A stretch of 17,872 nt of DNA, from contig DNNE01000137.1 of NCBI GenBank assembly GCA_003487805.1, positions 1 through 17,872 on the forward strand, written 5' to 3'. The notes beneath the pieces were generated by a model, which saw nothing but the letters and a program-made list of their open reading frames with translations, did not search any database and had not been told where the DNA came from. The translations under genes and the position numbers were made by a program. Each line of letters starts with the position of its first letter. Positions within the stretch are counted from its first letter, which is position 1. This DNA comes from Blastocatellia bacterium (lineage in GTDB: Bacteria; Acidobacteriota; Blastocatellia; Pyrinomonadales; Pyrinomonadaceae). This document shows positions 6,888 through 13,734 of this stretch, piece after piece.

Positions 6888-7658
6888 ATGACCGCATCCC
6901 TCAAAACGTCTTCAATCCGCGATCAAGTCTCGGACACAGAATGGCAAGCCCGAGTCGATCTCGCAGCTGCTTATCGTCTGGTTGCCCTTTATGGTTGGGA
7001 CGATCTCATCTTCACTCACATCTCAGCGCGTGTACCCGGCGCCGATCATCATTTCCTGCTGAATCCATACGGCATGATGTTCGAAGAGGTGACTGCTTCG
7101 AGTCTCGTCAAGATCGATCTCCAGGGCAATAAGGTCATGGAATCGCCTTACTTCGTCAATCCAGCCGGCTTCACGATTCACAGCGCCGTGCACGAGGCCC
7201 GCGCAGATGCGCTGTGCGTGATTCACCTGCACACGCGTCATGGCATCGCCGTGTCCGCGCAGGAGAAAGGATTGCTGCCGCTTTCGCAACAGGCGATGTT
7301 CGCGCTCTCTTCGCTTGCGTATCATGACTATGAAGGTTTGGCGCTTGATGAAGAAGAGAAGCCGCGCTTGGTTTCCGATCTTGGCGACCGGAAATTCATG
7401 ATCCTGCGCAACCACGGATTGCTGACAATCGGAAGAACCCCTGCCGAAGCATTCCTCGGCATGTTCCTGCTGGAGCGCGCCTGCGAAATTCAGATTCTGG
7501 CGCAGTCAGGCGGCGGCGACTTGTCGCTCATTCCCGATCCAATTATCGATCGTGTCGCTTCACAGTTGAGCGCGGTTACCGCCGGGCAGGGTGCGGCTTT
7601 GACCTGGCCGGGTTTGCTGCGCAAATTAGATCGAGTTGATTCTTCGTATCGCGAGTGA
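6888..7658 (+). CDS. Class II aldolase/adducin family protein
   Basis: A 256-residue cytoplasmic protein of the class II aldolase/adducin fold, whose enzymes cleave or epimerise sugar phosphates or dehydrate related compounds using a divalent metal. Visible motifs: TEWQARVDLAAAYRLVALYG, then IFTHISARVPG and the substrate loop LLNPYGMMFEEVTASSLVKID, the metal-binding VIHLHTRHG (histidines of HLH) and the third metal histidine in MILRNHGLLTIGRTPAEAF. Length fits the family. The specific substrate cannot be told from sequence. The ATG at 6888 is preferred; a TTG at 6879 is the only other in-frame start. No Shine-Dalgarno sequence is present because the inverted repeat ends just upstream. Confidence 0.9.
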   Translation: MTASLKTSSIRDQVSDTEWQARVDLAAAYRLVALYGWDDLIFTHISARVPGADHHFLLNPYGMMFEEVTASSLVKIDLQGNKVMESPYFVNPAGFTIHSAVHEARADALCVIHLHTRHGIAVSAQEKGLLPLSQQAMFALSSLAYHDYEGLALDEEEKPRLVSDLGDRKFMILRNHGLLTIGRTPAEAFLGMFLLERACEIQILAQSGGGDLSLIPDPIIDRVASQLSAVTAGQGAALTWPGLLRKLDRVDSSYRE

Positions 7659-7665
7659 CGAGGAG

Positions 7666-8097
7666 ATGAAAAGAGTAATAGTATTCGCCGCTGGTTTCGT
7701 CGCTGCTTTGGGTTCCTTCGTCTTGCTTTCACACCTCGGCATCATTCATAACGAACTGTTGGACGCGATGACTGGCTATGACAGCACGACTATCAAGCTC
7801 GTCAGTGACGTGCCTTCTCCAAATCTTCAGTATGTGGCGACGACAAACAAGGTTGGAAATGGAACTGGTTGGTGTGAGGTGCGGATCGATGTCCACAAGA
7901 AAGACGCAGCATTCGATTGGGAACACGACTTTGCCTGAATTAACGGCTGTGACACGAAACTTGATTTGAAGTGGGAAGATGACAAGCATTTGACTGTTGG
8001 TTATGCGGCTGCTGACCCTGCGAAAGGAGTTCACACCTATCAACAGTTTCGCAGCAACGACTCCGTTGTGAGCATTGCTTATCTTCTGAGGCAGTAA
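7666..8097 (+). pseudogene. Membrane-anchored paralog of the next gene, broken by one in-frame TGA
   Basis: Reads as a 143-codon gene with one nonsense codon. From ATG 7666 the frame gives 90 residues: a single N-terminal membrane segment (KRVIVFAAGFVAALGSFVLL) then SDVPSPNLQYVATTN and GTGWCEVRIDV. TGA at 7936-7938 ends it, but the same frame continues (INGCDTKLDLKWEDDKHL...) to TAA at 8095. The whole aligns almost gap-free with the 141-residue neighbour at 8100: SDVPSPN/SDTPSPN, GWC/GWC, FD...C and T...W downstream. The TGA falls opposite a Phe in the neighbour, so selenocysteine is unlikely. Either a recent nonsense mutation, readthrough, or a sequencing error. GAGGAG abuts the ATG, which is too close for a good ribosome site. 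Function unknown. Confidence 0.75.
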
Positions 8098-8099
8098 TT

Positions 8100-8525
8100 A
8101 TGCAGAAGCACATTCGCTGTTTCGTCGCCGGAGTCTTGTCATTTCTCGTGGTCTACGGTTGCCTATGGCTGCTGGGATTCTTGCTGGAGAAAAGTTTTGA
8201 CAGCGCCTTCAAGGGAAATGACATTGTCATGGTTTCAGACACGCCGTCGCCGAACCATGGATTAATCGCAACCACTTACATCAACATGGGCGGGGGCGCC
8301 GCTGGCTGGTGTTATAAAGAGGTGAACCTGAGAAAAAACAGCGAGGCGTTTGATGCAAAGAAGGGGCAACTATTCAGCACTGACTGCCAGACTGATGTTG
8401 CGGTTACCTGGCAGGGCGATGACACAGCAATCATAAAGTATTCGACTGACGGTATCAGTGCTAGTCTTACTCAAAAATCGTTGAGCGATAACAAAGCTGT
8501 CAGGGTTTTGTATCAGACAAAATAG
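8100..8525 (+). CDS. Small membrane-anchored protein, intact member of a tandem pair
   Basis: A 141-residue protein with one N-terminal membrane segment (about residues 8-30, FVAGVLSFLVVYGCLWLLGF) and a globular part outside the membrane. Shared features with the upstream paralog: SDTPSPNHGLIATTY, a Gly-rich turn, GWCYKEVNL, and DCQTDVAVTW, with two conserved cysteines that could pair in the periplasm. The SPN...ATTY pattern recalls small DUF5412-type lipoprotein-like sensors of unknown function, but I am not sure of the family. It starts two bases after the stop of the paralog, so the two arose by tandem duplication and were probably translated together. Confidence 0.75.
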   Translation: MQKHIRCFVAGVLSFLVVYGCLWLLGFLLEKSFDSAFKGNDIVMVSDTPSPNHGLIATTYINMGGGAAGWCYKEVNLRKNSEAFDAKKGQLFSTDCQTDVAVTWQGDDTAIIKYSTDGISASLTQKSLSDNKAVRVLYQTK

Positions 8526-8582
8526 GAACGTAACGGACAGTTAAAAAATCCACTGGTTTTCGTTGCGTCGAGGAAGGTCCCA

Positions 8583-8933
8583 ATGAGCACAAATGGCTTC
8601 ACCGTCGAATCTCACTTCGTGGGAAAAGAAGCGACGCGAAAAATCTACGAGCGCCTGTTGAAGACAAGCCGCAAGTTCGGCTCGGTCGTTGAAGATCCCA
8701 AGAAGACTTCGATCCATTTGAACAACAAGACAGCGTTCGCCGGAATCGCCACGCGCAAGAGCGCGATCATTCTCACAATCAAAAACGATCGCCGGCTATC
8801 AAGTCCACGCATTCACAAATCTGAGCAGACTTCAGCGAGCCGATTTCATCATGAAGTCAGGTTAAGTTCACCGGCGGATGTCGATGCTGAATTGACGCGT
8901 TGGTTGAAGGCTGCTTATGAATTGAGCGCGTAA
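8583..8933 (+). CDS. DUF5655-like small cytoplasmic protein
   Basis: A 116-residue basic cytoplasmic protein. The layout KIYERLLKTSRKFG, PKKTSIHLNNKTAFAGIATR, AIILTIKNDRRL and the closing HHEVRLSSPADVDAELTRWL with a final helix matches the DUF5655 pattern, a domain also found at the C-terminus of DUF4287 proteins. Role unknown. AGGAAGG five bases before the ATG supports this start. It converges on the large minus-strand coiled-coil gene, with a CACAGAT inverted repeat between them. Confidence 0.75.
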   Translation: MSTNGFTVESHFVGKEATRKIYERLLKTSRKFGSVVEDPKKTSIHLNNKTAFAGIATRKSAIILTIKNDRRLSSPRIHKSEQTSASRFHHEVRLSSPADVDAELTRWLKAAYELSA

Positions 8934-8949
8934 CGGCAGGCAAGATAAT

Positions 8950-9031
8950 AAGCCACGGATATTCACAGATCTACACAGATAGGAAGTTCAAGTTCTTCTT
9001 ATCTGTGCTAATCCGTGCTTATCTGTGGCTT
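8950..9031. repeat. CACAGAT-type inverted repeat between convergent genes
   Basis: Arms of 37 bases at 8950-8986 and 8995-9031 are inverse complements with 8 mismatches, around an 8-base loop. Each arm is built from three units of about ten bases with a CAC(A/G)GAT core. It lies between the stop at 8933 and the minus-strand stop at 9037, so it fills the convergent gap almost completely. Probable bidirectional transcript end or REP-like element; the same units occur at 811-961 and 17754-17775. Confidence 0.75.
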
Positions 9032-9036
9032 TTGAG

Positions 9037-12000
9037 TTAGGCGACTTCGCGACTTTGGTTGCTCAACAGATATATTGCTTCCATCACGGCGGTGTGAACT
9101 TCGGCAGGCAATTGATCGCGCGACGCCAAAGTGCGCAGGCCCGGCAGCACTTGTTGTTGATTGCTGAGGCCGATCAGCTTGGCCGCGGTCAAGCGAACTT
9201 CGATGTTGCAGTGCTTCGCGATTGCGCTCATCAGCGGTTGCACCTCGCCGGCTTTGGCCATCAGGAACAAAATCGAAAAAGCATCATAGGTTCGATCGCG
9301 GCCTTCGCCTCCGAGACTGTTGATGGCATTTGCGGCCAGACCCGATCCCGCGATCGCAGATCCGATCTTGCGACGTCGTTCCGGCGTTGCTTCACGCAAC
9401 GCGCGGGTGAACGAAGCAGCCAAATCCGGTTGCAGGCTATGCAGCGCGCGAGCCGCGGCGTTTCGAACTTCGATACTTGGATCGTCGAAGGATTTGGTAA
9501 TCAACGCAAACGAGGCATCGTCGCCCGCATCAGCCAAATCGACCAGCGCTGCTGCGCGTTCAGATGAATCGGCGCTTTGCAGTCGCTGGGCAATCTCAGC
9601 GGGAATCACAACCTCGGGCTGCTGAGCGATGCTGGGCGCCGCGATGTTTGCCTGAGAAACCGGTTCCACATCCATGAGATCCGCCGTGGTGTCTGAGGTG
9701 ATGGTGTAGGTATCGATTTGGCGACTAACAGGCTTGGTGTTCTGCAGATCGATCGTCAGCCACGGATCTTCATTGGCTCGAGGGTCTTCAACCACAAATT
9801 GATCCGACAGCATTATCGATTTTGAATCGTCCAGTTCGAATACATCGTTTTCGAATGCAGTCTTCTCAGCTGGCTGATTCCGCAGCGATTCGATTTGACC
9901 ATTCAATTGTCTTTCGCGGTTAGCGCGGTCTGCCGCGTCTGCTTGCTCTTTTTCGCAAATCGCTTCGAGCTGTTTGAGCCGCTGAATCTCTTCGTCGGCT
10001 TTCCGTTGAGCTTGCGCCTCTGCCTGTCGCAGAGCTTCCTCGTGACCTGGCAGCCGGCCTTCGGTCTCCTTGATCTTATTCAGGTGCTCCGCTTCCAGGC
10101 GGCGCATCTCTTCGATCTCGGCAATCAACTGTTGCTCTTGCTCGCTCAATTCTTTGACGCGTGCCTTCGCAGATTGGCGCGCCTCTTCCTGCTCGCGCAG
10201 GCGAGATTCGGCGACCTGCACTCGCTTGATCTGCTCTTCTTCCGCGCGTCTTAGCGCTTCAATCTCTGATGCGAGTTTTTGTTCCTTTTCGCTTCGACGC
10301 AGCGTGCTTACCTGAATTCCCTTACGAGTTTCGTCCAGCGAGCGAAGACGTGTCTCGGCCTCTTCGACGAACTTCGCGCGATCTTCTTTGCTCTTAACGA
10401 CCGTCTCATAGGTGAGATTGAGTTCTTCAGCCTTCTCCGCATGTTGCTGCGCTTCCGCCTCTGCGAGATAGCACGCTTTAACCTGGGCGGCGAGGTGCGC
10501 TTGAATTTCTTCAATTCGCCTAATCTGTTCTTCTTCCTGCTCACGCAGGACGCCGATGGTGAGGTTGAGCTGTTGTTCCTGCTCATTCCGCAATTCAGCT
10601 TCTTCTTGAATTAGTTGCTTTGAGGCCTCGAGCTGCGGGATGCGCTGGGTAATCCCTTCTATGCGGGCGAGAGTCTCCTGCTCGGTCCGATTCAACGCCT
10701 CAAGTTCCTGGACGAGCTTCTGCTCTTTCTCCTCTTGCTGCTTTGCCTGGGCCAGCGTCAGTTGATGCGTCTTTCGTTGTTCGACGAACAGTGCTTCGAC
10801 TTCGACGATCCGCTTCAGTAAGTTTTTCTCATCCTGTCGAAGCGTTTCCGTTTCGGCTCTTACCGATTGTTCCCTGGCAATTGCTTCATCGATCTTCGCC
10901 TGCTGCTCGCTGCGTGACGTTTCGGCCGCAGCCAATTGAGTGCGAACGTCTTCGAGCCGCGCGAGCTGTTCTGCTTCAGTTTTGCGCGACTGCTCAATCT
11001 CTGACTTCAGTTGAGCTTCCGCTTCTTCGCGCTTCTGCGCCGCAACTTCGATTTCCAGCGCGTTGGCTTTCCGTGCTTCCTCCAACTCAAGCCGCAATCG
11101 TTCTTCTTCTTCCGTACGTTTGCGGGCCGCGGCTTCGACCTCGAGCGCGTTGGCCTTACGTGCGTCATCAAGTTCCAGTTGCAATCGCGCTTCTTCGTCC
11201 GCACGTTGTTGAGCGTCAGCTTCGATTTGCTTGCCGATCGCTTGCAGCTCAGCAATCTTCTGTTCTTGCGCGCGGGCAACTTGCTCGGCGTTAGACTGGG
11301 CGCGCTGATGCGCATCTTGATGAGCCTGAAGAGCGGCGCGGGCGTCGTCGATCTGCTTCAGGATCTGCTGTTCCGCGACGCGAAGGTTTTCAATCTGGCT
11401 ATTGATCAGCGTCAGCGCTTCCGTGCGCTGATGTAGTTCACTTTCGGCCTGAGCGCGGACGGCTTCGAATTCTTCGATCCTTTGCGCCTCAGTCTGAATG
11501 CGCGCCTGTAACTCGGCCTCAGCCTTTTGGTTTACTTCCTGCTGTGCGCGCAGTCGATCTTCAGCTTCCGCCAGTCGCTTTGCCTGCTCTGTTTCCTGCT
11601 CGCGCAATGAGCCAACTTGCGCCACCAACGATTCCTGTCTCTGGATCAGTTCCTGAATGCGCGTTTCTGCCTGCTGACGCGTTTGTTCCTGCGCGAGAAT
11701 ATTGCTTTCGGTCTCTGCGATCTGTGCGGTCGTGGCCGATTGGGCTGCCGTAAGTTGCTCGACTTCGGTCGCGAGCAGCTGTTGCTTTTCGGTAAGAGAC
11801 TGAAGCGTCGTTTCGGCCGTAGCCTTTGCCTCTTGTTGCGCGCTCAGCGCAGCTTCAACGTGCGCGATGACGCTGAGTTGCTCGTGCTCAGACAACCGCA
11901 GCTTCTCTATTTCAGTGTTGAGGGTTTGGATCTTTTCGGCGCGACGCTCGGCTGCGACATCCAGATCACTTCGTAAAGCAGTGAGTTCCGCGATGCGCTG

Positions 12001-13494
12001 GTCCTCGTGTTCAGCTCGGAGTTCCGCTTCGATCTTGGCTGTCAGATGAGCGTGCTCAGTCGCGCGTAACCGTTCCTCTGCTTCAGTTATGCGCGCCCGG
12101 AGGTGCTGTTCGTTCGCATGCAGCTCTTCGATGGCGGCATTGAGTTGCTGCTCGTTGCTCGTCAATTCAGCTACGCTGGCAACGACGCCGTCGTGGGTCT
12201 CTTTCTCTGCGGCAAGCTGTGCCTCTACAGCCGCCAACCGTTCATGTTGTTTGATCTCGGCCGCGTGAAGCGCCTCAAGTTCATCATTGAGACGTCGCTC
12301 TTCACCAGACAGGCGCGCGCGCTCCTGTTCAACCTTCTCGCGCGCTGAGTTCAGATCTACCAGCCGCGCTTGCGCTAGTTTGATTCTTTCGACTTCGGCC
12401 TGGCCTTCGGTTTCCAGTGCCACGATGCTCGCTTCCAAAGCTGCCGTTTGCTCGACGTGCGCTTGAAGTGTTGTCCGCGCGGCCTGTTGTGATTCGCGTA
12501 ACACCTCAACCCGAGCCTGGGCTCCCGCGACGCGTGCCAGCTGGATTTGTTCGTCTTGTTTTAGCTGATCGATCTCATTGTTAAGTTTCTGTTCCTGCTC
12601 CTCGTGCCGTTGCGCTTGAGCCTCGGCGAAGTGTCTGGCTTCCAGTTGCGAGAGAAGTCGAGCTTCGGTCGTTTCGACGAGTTTGAGTTGCTGTTGTTCC
12701 TCTCGCCGCAGTCCTTCTATTTCTTCCGTTAGCCACTGAACGCGCTCAGCTCGCTGCTGCGCTTCACTGTGAAGTTGACGACATCGCTCTTCATGGTTAG
12801 CAATTCGTCCTTCGGTATCGGCGATCTGTTTGAGCTCTTCTTGTTCAGCGATTCTCAAGGCATCGATCGCCGCGTTGAGCTCGCGTTGCGTCTTGGCTCG
12901 CGCTCGGGTTGCGGCTTCGGCCTGATCGCGCACGGTTTGAAGCGTGTCAAGTCGCTGCTTTTCTTCTTCAGCTTTCTTTTGCGTCTCGGTTTCCAGTTGA
13001 CGGCGCGATTCTTCGAACGCCCGACGTTTGGCGTCGTCTTCGGCTTTCTTTTTTGCTGCCTGAACTTCGGCGCGACGGCGGTCCAGCTCTGCTTCAGCTT
13101 TCCTTAGCTCTTCTTCTTCCTTTCGTAATTCGTCCACTGCGACAAACGCATGCTCAACAGTCCGTGGAGCCGTACGACGCTCGAGCGCGGCGGCGAGATC
13201 CGCAGTCTCTTCAGCCGAAGGCCGGTGCGGCACACTCGTGGCCACAGGTGCAGTCGGCTGCAACGGCTCCCGCTGACTTTCTTTTTTCTTGTCGCCCGGA
13301 GATTTGATAAAGGCTTGGCGAGCCTGAGCGAGGTGTTCGAGATTGCCACTCGCTAGAGCCGCGAGCAGTCGATCTGCAACCATTCGCTGATTCGCTGGAT
13401 CGTTTGGATCAAGGAGGCCGGCGTCACCGTTGCGTCGAGGAGTCGAGTCTTTGATTTGTTTGTTTTCTGTGGATCCGGAAGAGGATTGGTCCAT
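9037..13494 (-). CDS. Giant modular coiled-coil protein with C-terminal HEAT-like repeats
   Basis: A 1485-residue cytoplasmic protein with no signal peptide or membrane segment. The start at 13494 is chosen because GGAG lies seven bases before it; an in-frame upstream start at 13674 would add 60 residues with no ribosome site. Parts: 1-65 a short helical head (ANQRMVADRLLAALASGNLE); 66-115 a Pro-rich linker; 116-181 a charged helix; 182-1197 a coiled coil that tiles exactly into 49-, 25- and 29-residue modules; 1198-1295 an acidic flexible linker; 1298-1480 HEAT-like helical repeats (PSIEVRNAAARALHSLQ, NIEVRLTAAKLIGLSNQQ). It has no ATPase motif, so it is not an SMC protein although homology searches on composition may suggest that. 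A long scaffold or spacer that holds a HEAT adaptor at a distance is inference. The neighbour to the right is an outer-membrane receptor gene. Confidence 0.88.
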   Translation of the reverse strand: MDQSSSGSTENKQIKDSTPRRNGDAGLLDPNDPANQRMVADRLLAALASGNLEHLAQARQAFIKSPGDKKKESQREPLQPTAPVATSVPHRPSAEETADLAAALERRTAPRTVEHAFVAVDELRKEEEELRKAEAELDRRRAEVQAAKKKAEDDAKRRAFEESRRQLETETQKKAEEEKQRLDTLQTVRDQAEAATRARAKTQRELNAAIDALRIAEQEELKQIADTEGRIANHEERCRQLHSEAQQRAERVQWLTEEIEGLRREEQQQLKLVETTEARLLSQLEARHFAEAQAQRHEEQEQKLNNEIDQLKQDEQIQLARVAGAQARVEVLRESQQAARTTLQAHVEQTAALEASIVALETEGQAEVERIKLAQARLVDLNSAREKVEQERARLSGEERRLNDELEALHAAEIKQHERLAAVEAQLAAEKETHDGVVASVAELTSNEQQLNAAIEELHANEQHLRARITEAEERLRATEHAHLTAKIEAELRAEHEDQRIAELTALRSDLDVAAERRAEKIQTLNTEIEKLRLSEHEQLSVIAHVEAALSAQQEAKATAETTLQSLTEKQQLLATEVEQLTAAQSATTAQIAETESNILAQEQTRQQAETRIQELIQRQESLVAQVGSLREQETEQAKRLAEAEDRLRAQQEVNQKAEAELQARIQTEAQRIEEFEAVRAQAESELHQRTEALTLINSQIENLRVAEQQILKQIDDARAALQAHQDAHQRAQSNAEQVARAQEQKIAELQAIGKQIEADAQQRADEEARLQLELDDARKANALEVEAAARKRTEEEERLRLELEEARKANALEIEVAAQKREEAEAQLKSEIEQSRKTEAEQLARLEDVRTQLAAAETSRSEQQAKIDEAIAREQSVRAETETLRQDEKNLLKRIVEVEALFVEQRKTHQLTLAQAKQQEEKEQKLVQELEALNRTEQETLARIEGITQRIPQLEASKQLIQEEAELRNEQEQQLNLTIGVLREQEEEQIRRIEEIQAHLAAQVKACYLAEAEAQQHAEKAEELNLTYETVVKSKEDRAKFVEEAETRLRSLDETRKGIQVSTLRRSEKEQKLASEIEALRRAEEEQIKRVQVAESRLREQEEARQSAKARVKELSEQEQQLIAEIEEMRRLEAEHLNKIKETEGRLPGHEEALRQAEAQAQRKADEEIQRLKQLEAICEKEQADAADRANRERQLNGQIESLRNQPAEKTAFENDVFELDDSKSIMLSDQFVVEDPRANEDPWLTIDLQNTKPVSRQIDTYTITSDTTADLMDVEPVSQANIAAPSIAQQPEVVIPAEIAQRLQSADSSERAAALVDLADAGDDASFALITKSFDDPSIEVRNAAARALHSLQPDLAASFTRALREATPERRRKIGSAIAGSGLAANAINSLGGEGRDRTYDAFSILFLMAKAGEVQPLMSAIAKHCNIEVRLTAAKLIGLSNQQQVLPGLRTLASRDQLPAEVHTAVMEAIYLLSNQSREVA
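9904..12951 (-). repeat. Exact 147/75/87-bp module array in the coiled-coil gene
   Basis: Residues 182-1197 tile without remainder as A B6 A B3 A B A C2 B7 A, where B is 49, A is 25 and C is 29 residues. B starts at 207, 256, 305, 354, 403, 452, 526, 575, 624, 698, 830, 879, 928, 977, 1026, 1075 and 1124; A at 182, 501, 673, 747 and 1173; C at 772 and 801. In all 17 B copies positions 18 and 25 are hydrophobic (Phe once at 25), position 4 is aliphatic in 15, and position 49 is Leu in 12. A partial B starts at 1198. The copies are diverged at the DNA level. Confidence 0.88.
11008..11181 (-). repeat. Two 87-bp tandem copies, the youngest duplication in the array
   Basis: Residues 772-800 and 801-829 share ARKANALE and the surrounding residues (LELDDARKANALEVEAAA against LELEEARKANALEIEVAA). 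The period is 87 bases, for example between the two GCGTTGG sites at 11060 and 11147. The C-terminal 25 residues resemble the 25-residue A module (EA.A..R..EE.RL), so C looks like A with four extra residues. Confidence 0.8.
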
Positions 13495-13506
13495 TTTGAT
13501 TCTCCA

Positions 13507-13532
13507 CCTCCAGTCTTTCGAGAGTCTGGAGG
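13507..13532 (-). promoter_or_regulatory. Leader hairpin next to the start of the coiled-coil gene
   Basis: CCTCCAG and CTGGAGG form a seven-base stem that continues with three more pairs after a T-T mismatch. On the minus strand the 3' arm ends in GGAGG, twelve bases before the ATG at 13494, while a second GGAG seven bases before the ATG stays free. It may influence translation. The rest of the gap 13495-13734 holds a further small stem at 13660-13677 (CGGATG/CATCCG) downstream of the receptor gene and no supported gene. Confidence 0.35.
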
Positions 13533-13734
13533 ACGAGTGGCCCTGAGGTATTAGCTGAGTCGGTTCAGCTTGTGTTGCCCGAGCGCCAGAACTAGTCAGG
13601 ATAAATTCTACGACGTTGAGTGTCGCGGTGGCGAGGGAGACGATAAATTCGTCAAGGCCCGGATGTGGCTGCATCCGAGCCTCTTCGATTCTCGCAAAAA
13701 TAGTGGTTTTAGGTCAATAGCCGTGTTTGAACCC

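Noticed and set aside
7936..7938. Selenocysteine codon
   Set aside because: The paralog has Phe at this position, not Cys, and no convincing stem-loop of SECIS type follows the TGA.
8950..9031. Small CRISPR array
   Set aside because: The units are about ten bases long with no spacers of constant length and they form inverted arms; no cas gene is nearby.
10308..10586. Basic reading frames inside the coiled-coil gene
   Set aside because: Frame-shifted shadows of a Glu/Gln-rich coding sequence; codon pattern belongs to the long frame.
9037..13494. SMC-type chromosome segregation ATPase
   Set aside because: Composition suggests it, but no Walker A, signature or Walker B motif is present at either end; the C-terminus is HEAT-like.
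13495..13674. 60-residue N-terminal extension of the coiled-coil protein
   Set aside because: The upstream start has no ribosome site, whereas the internal ATG at 13494 has one, and the extension reads through the leader hairpin.
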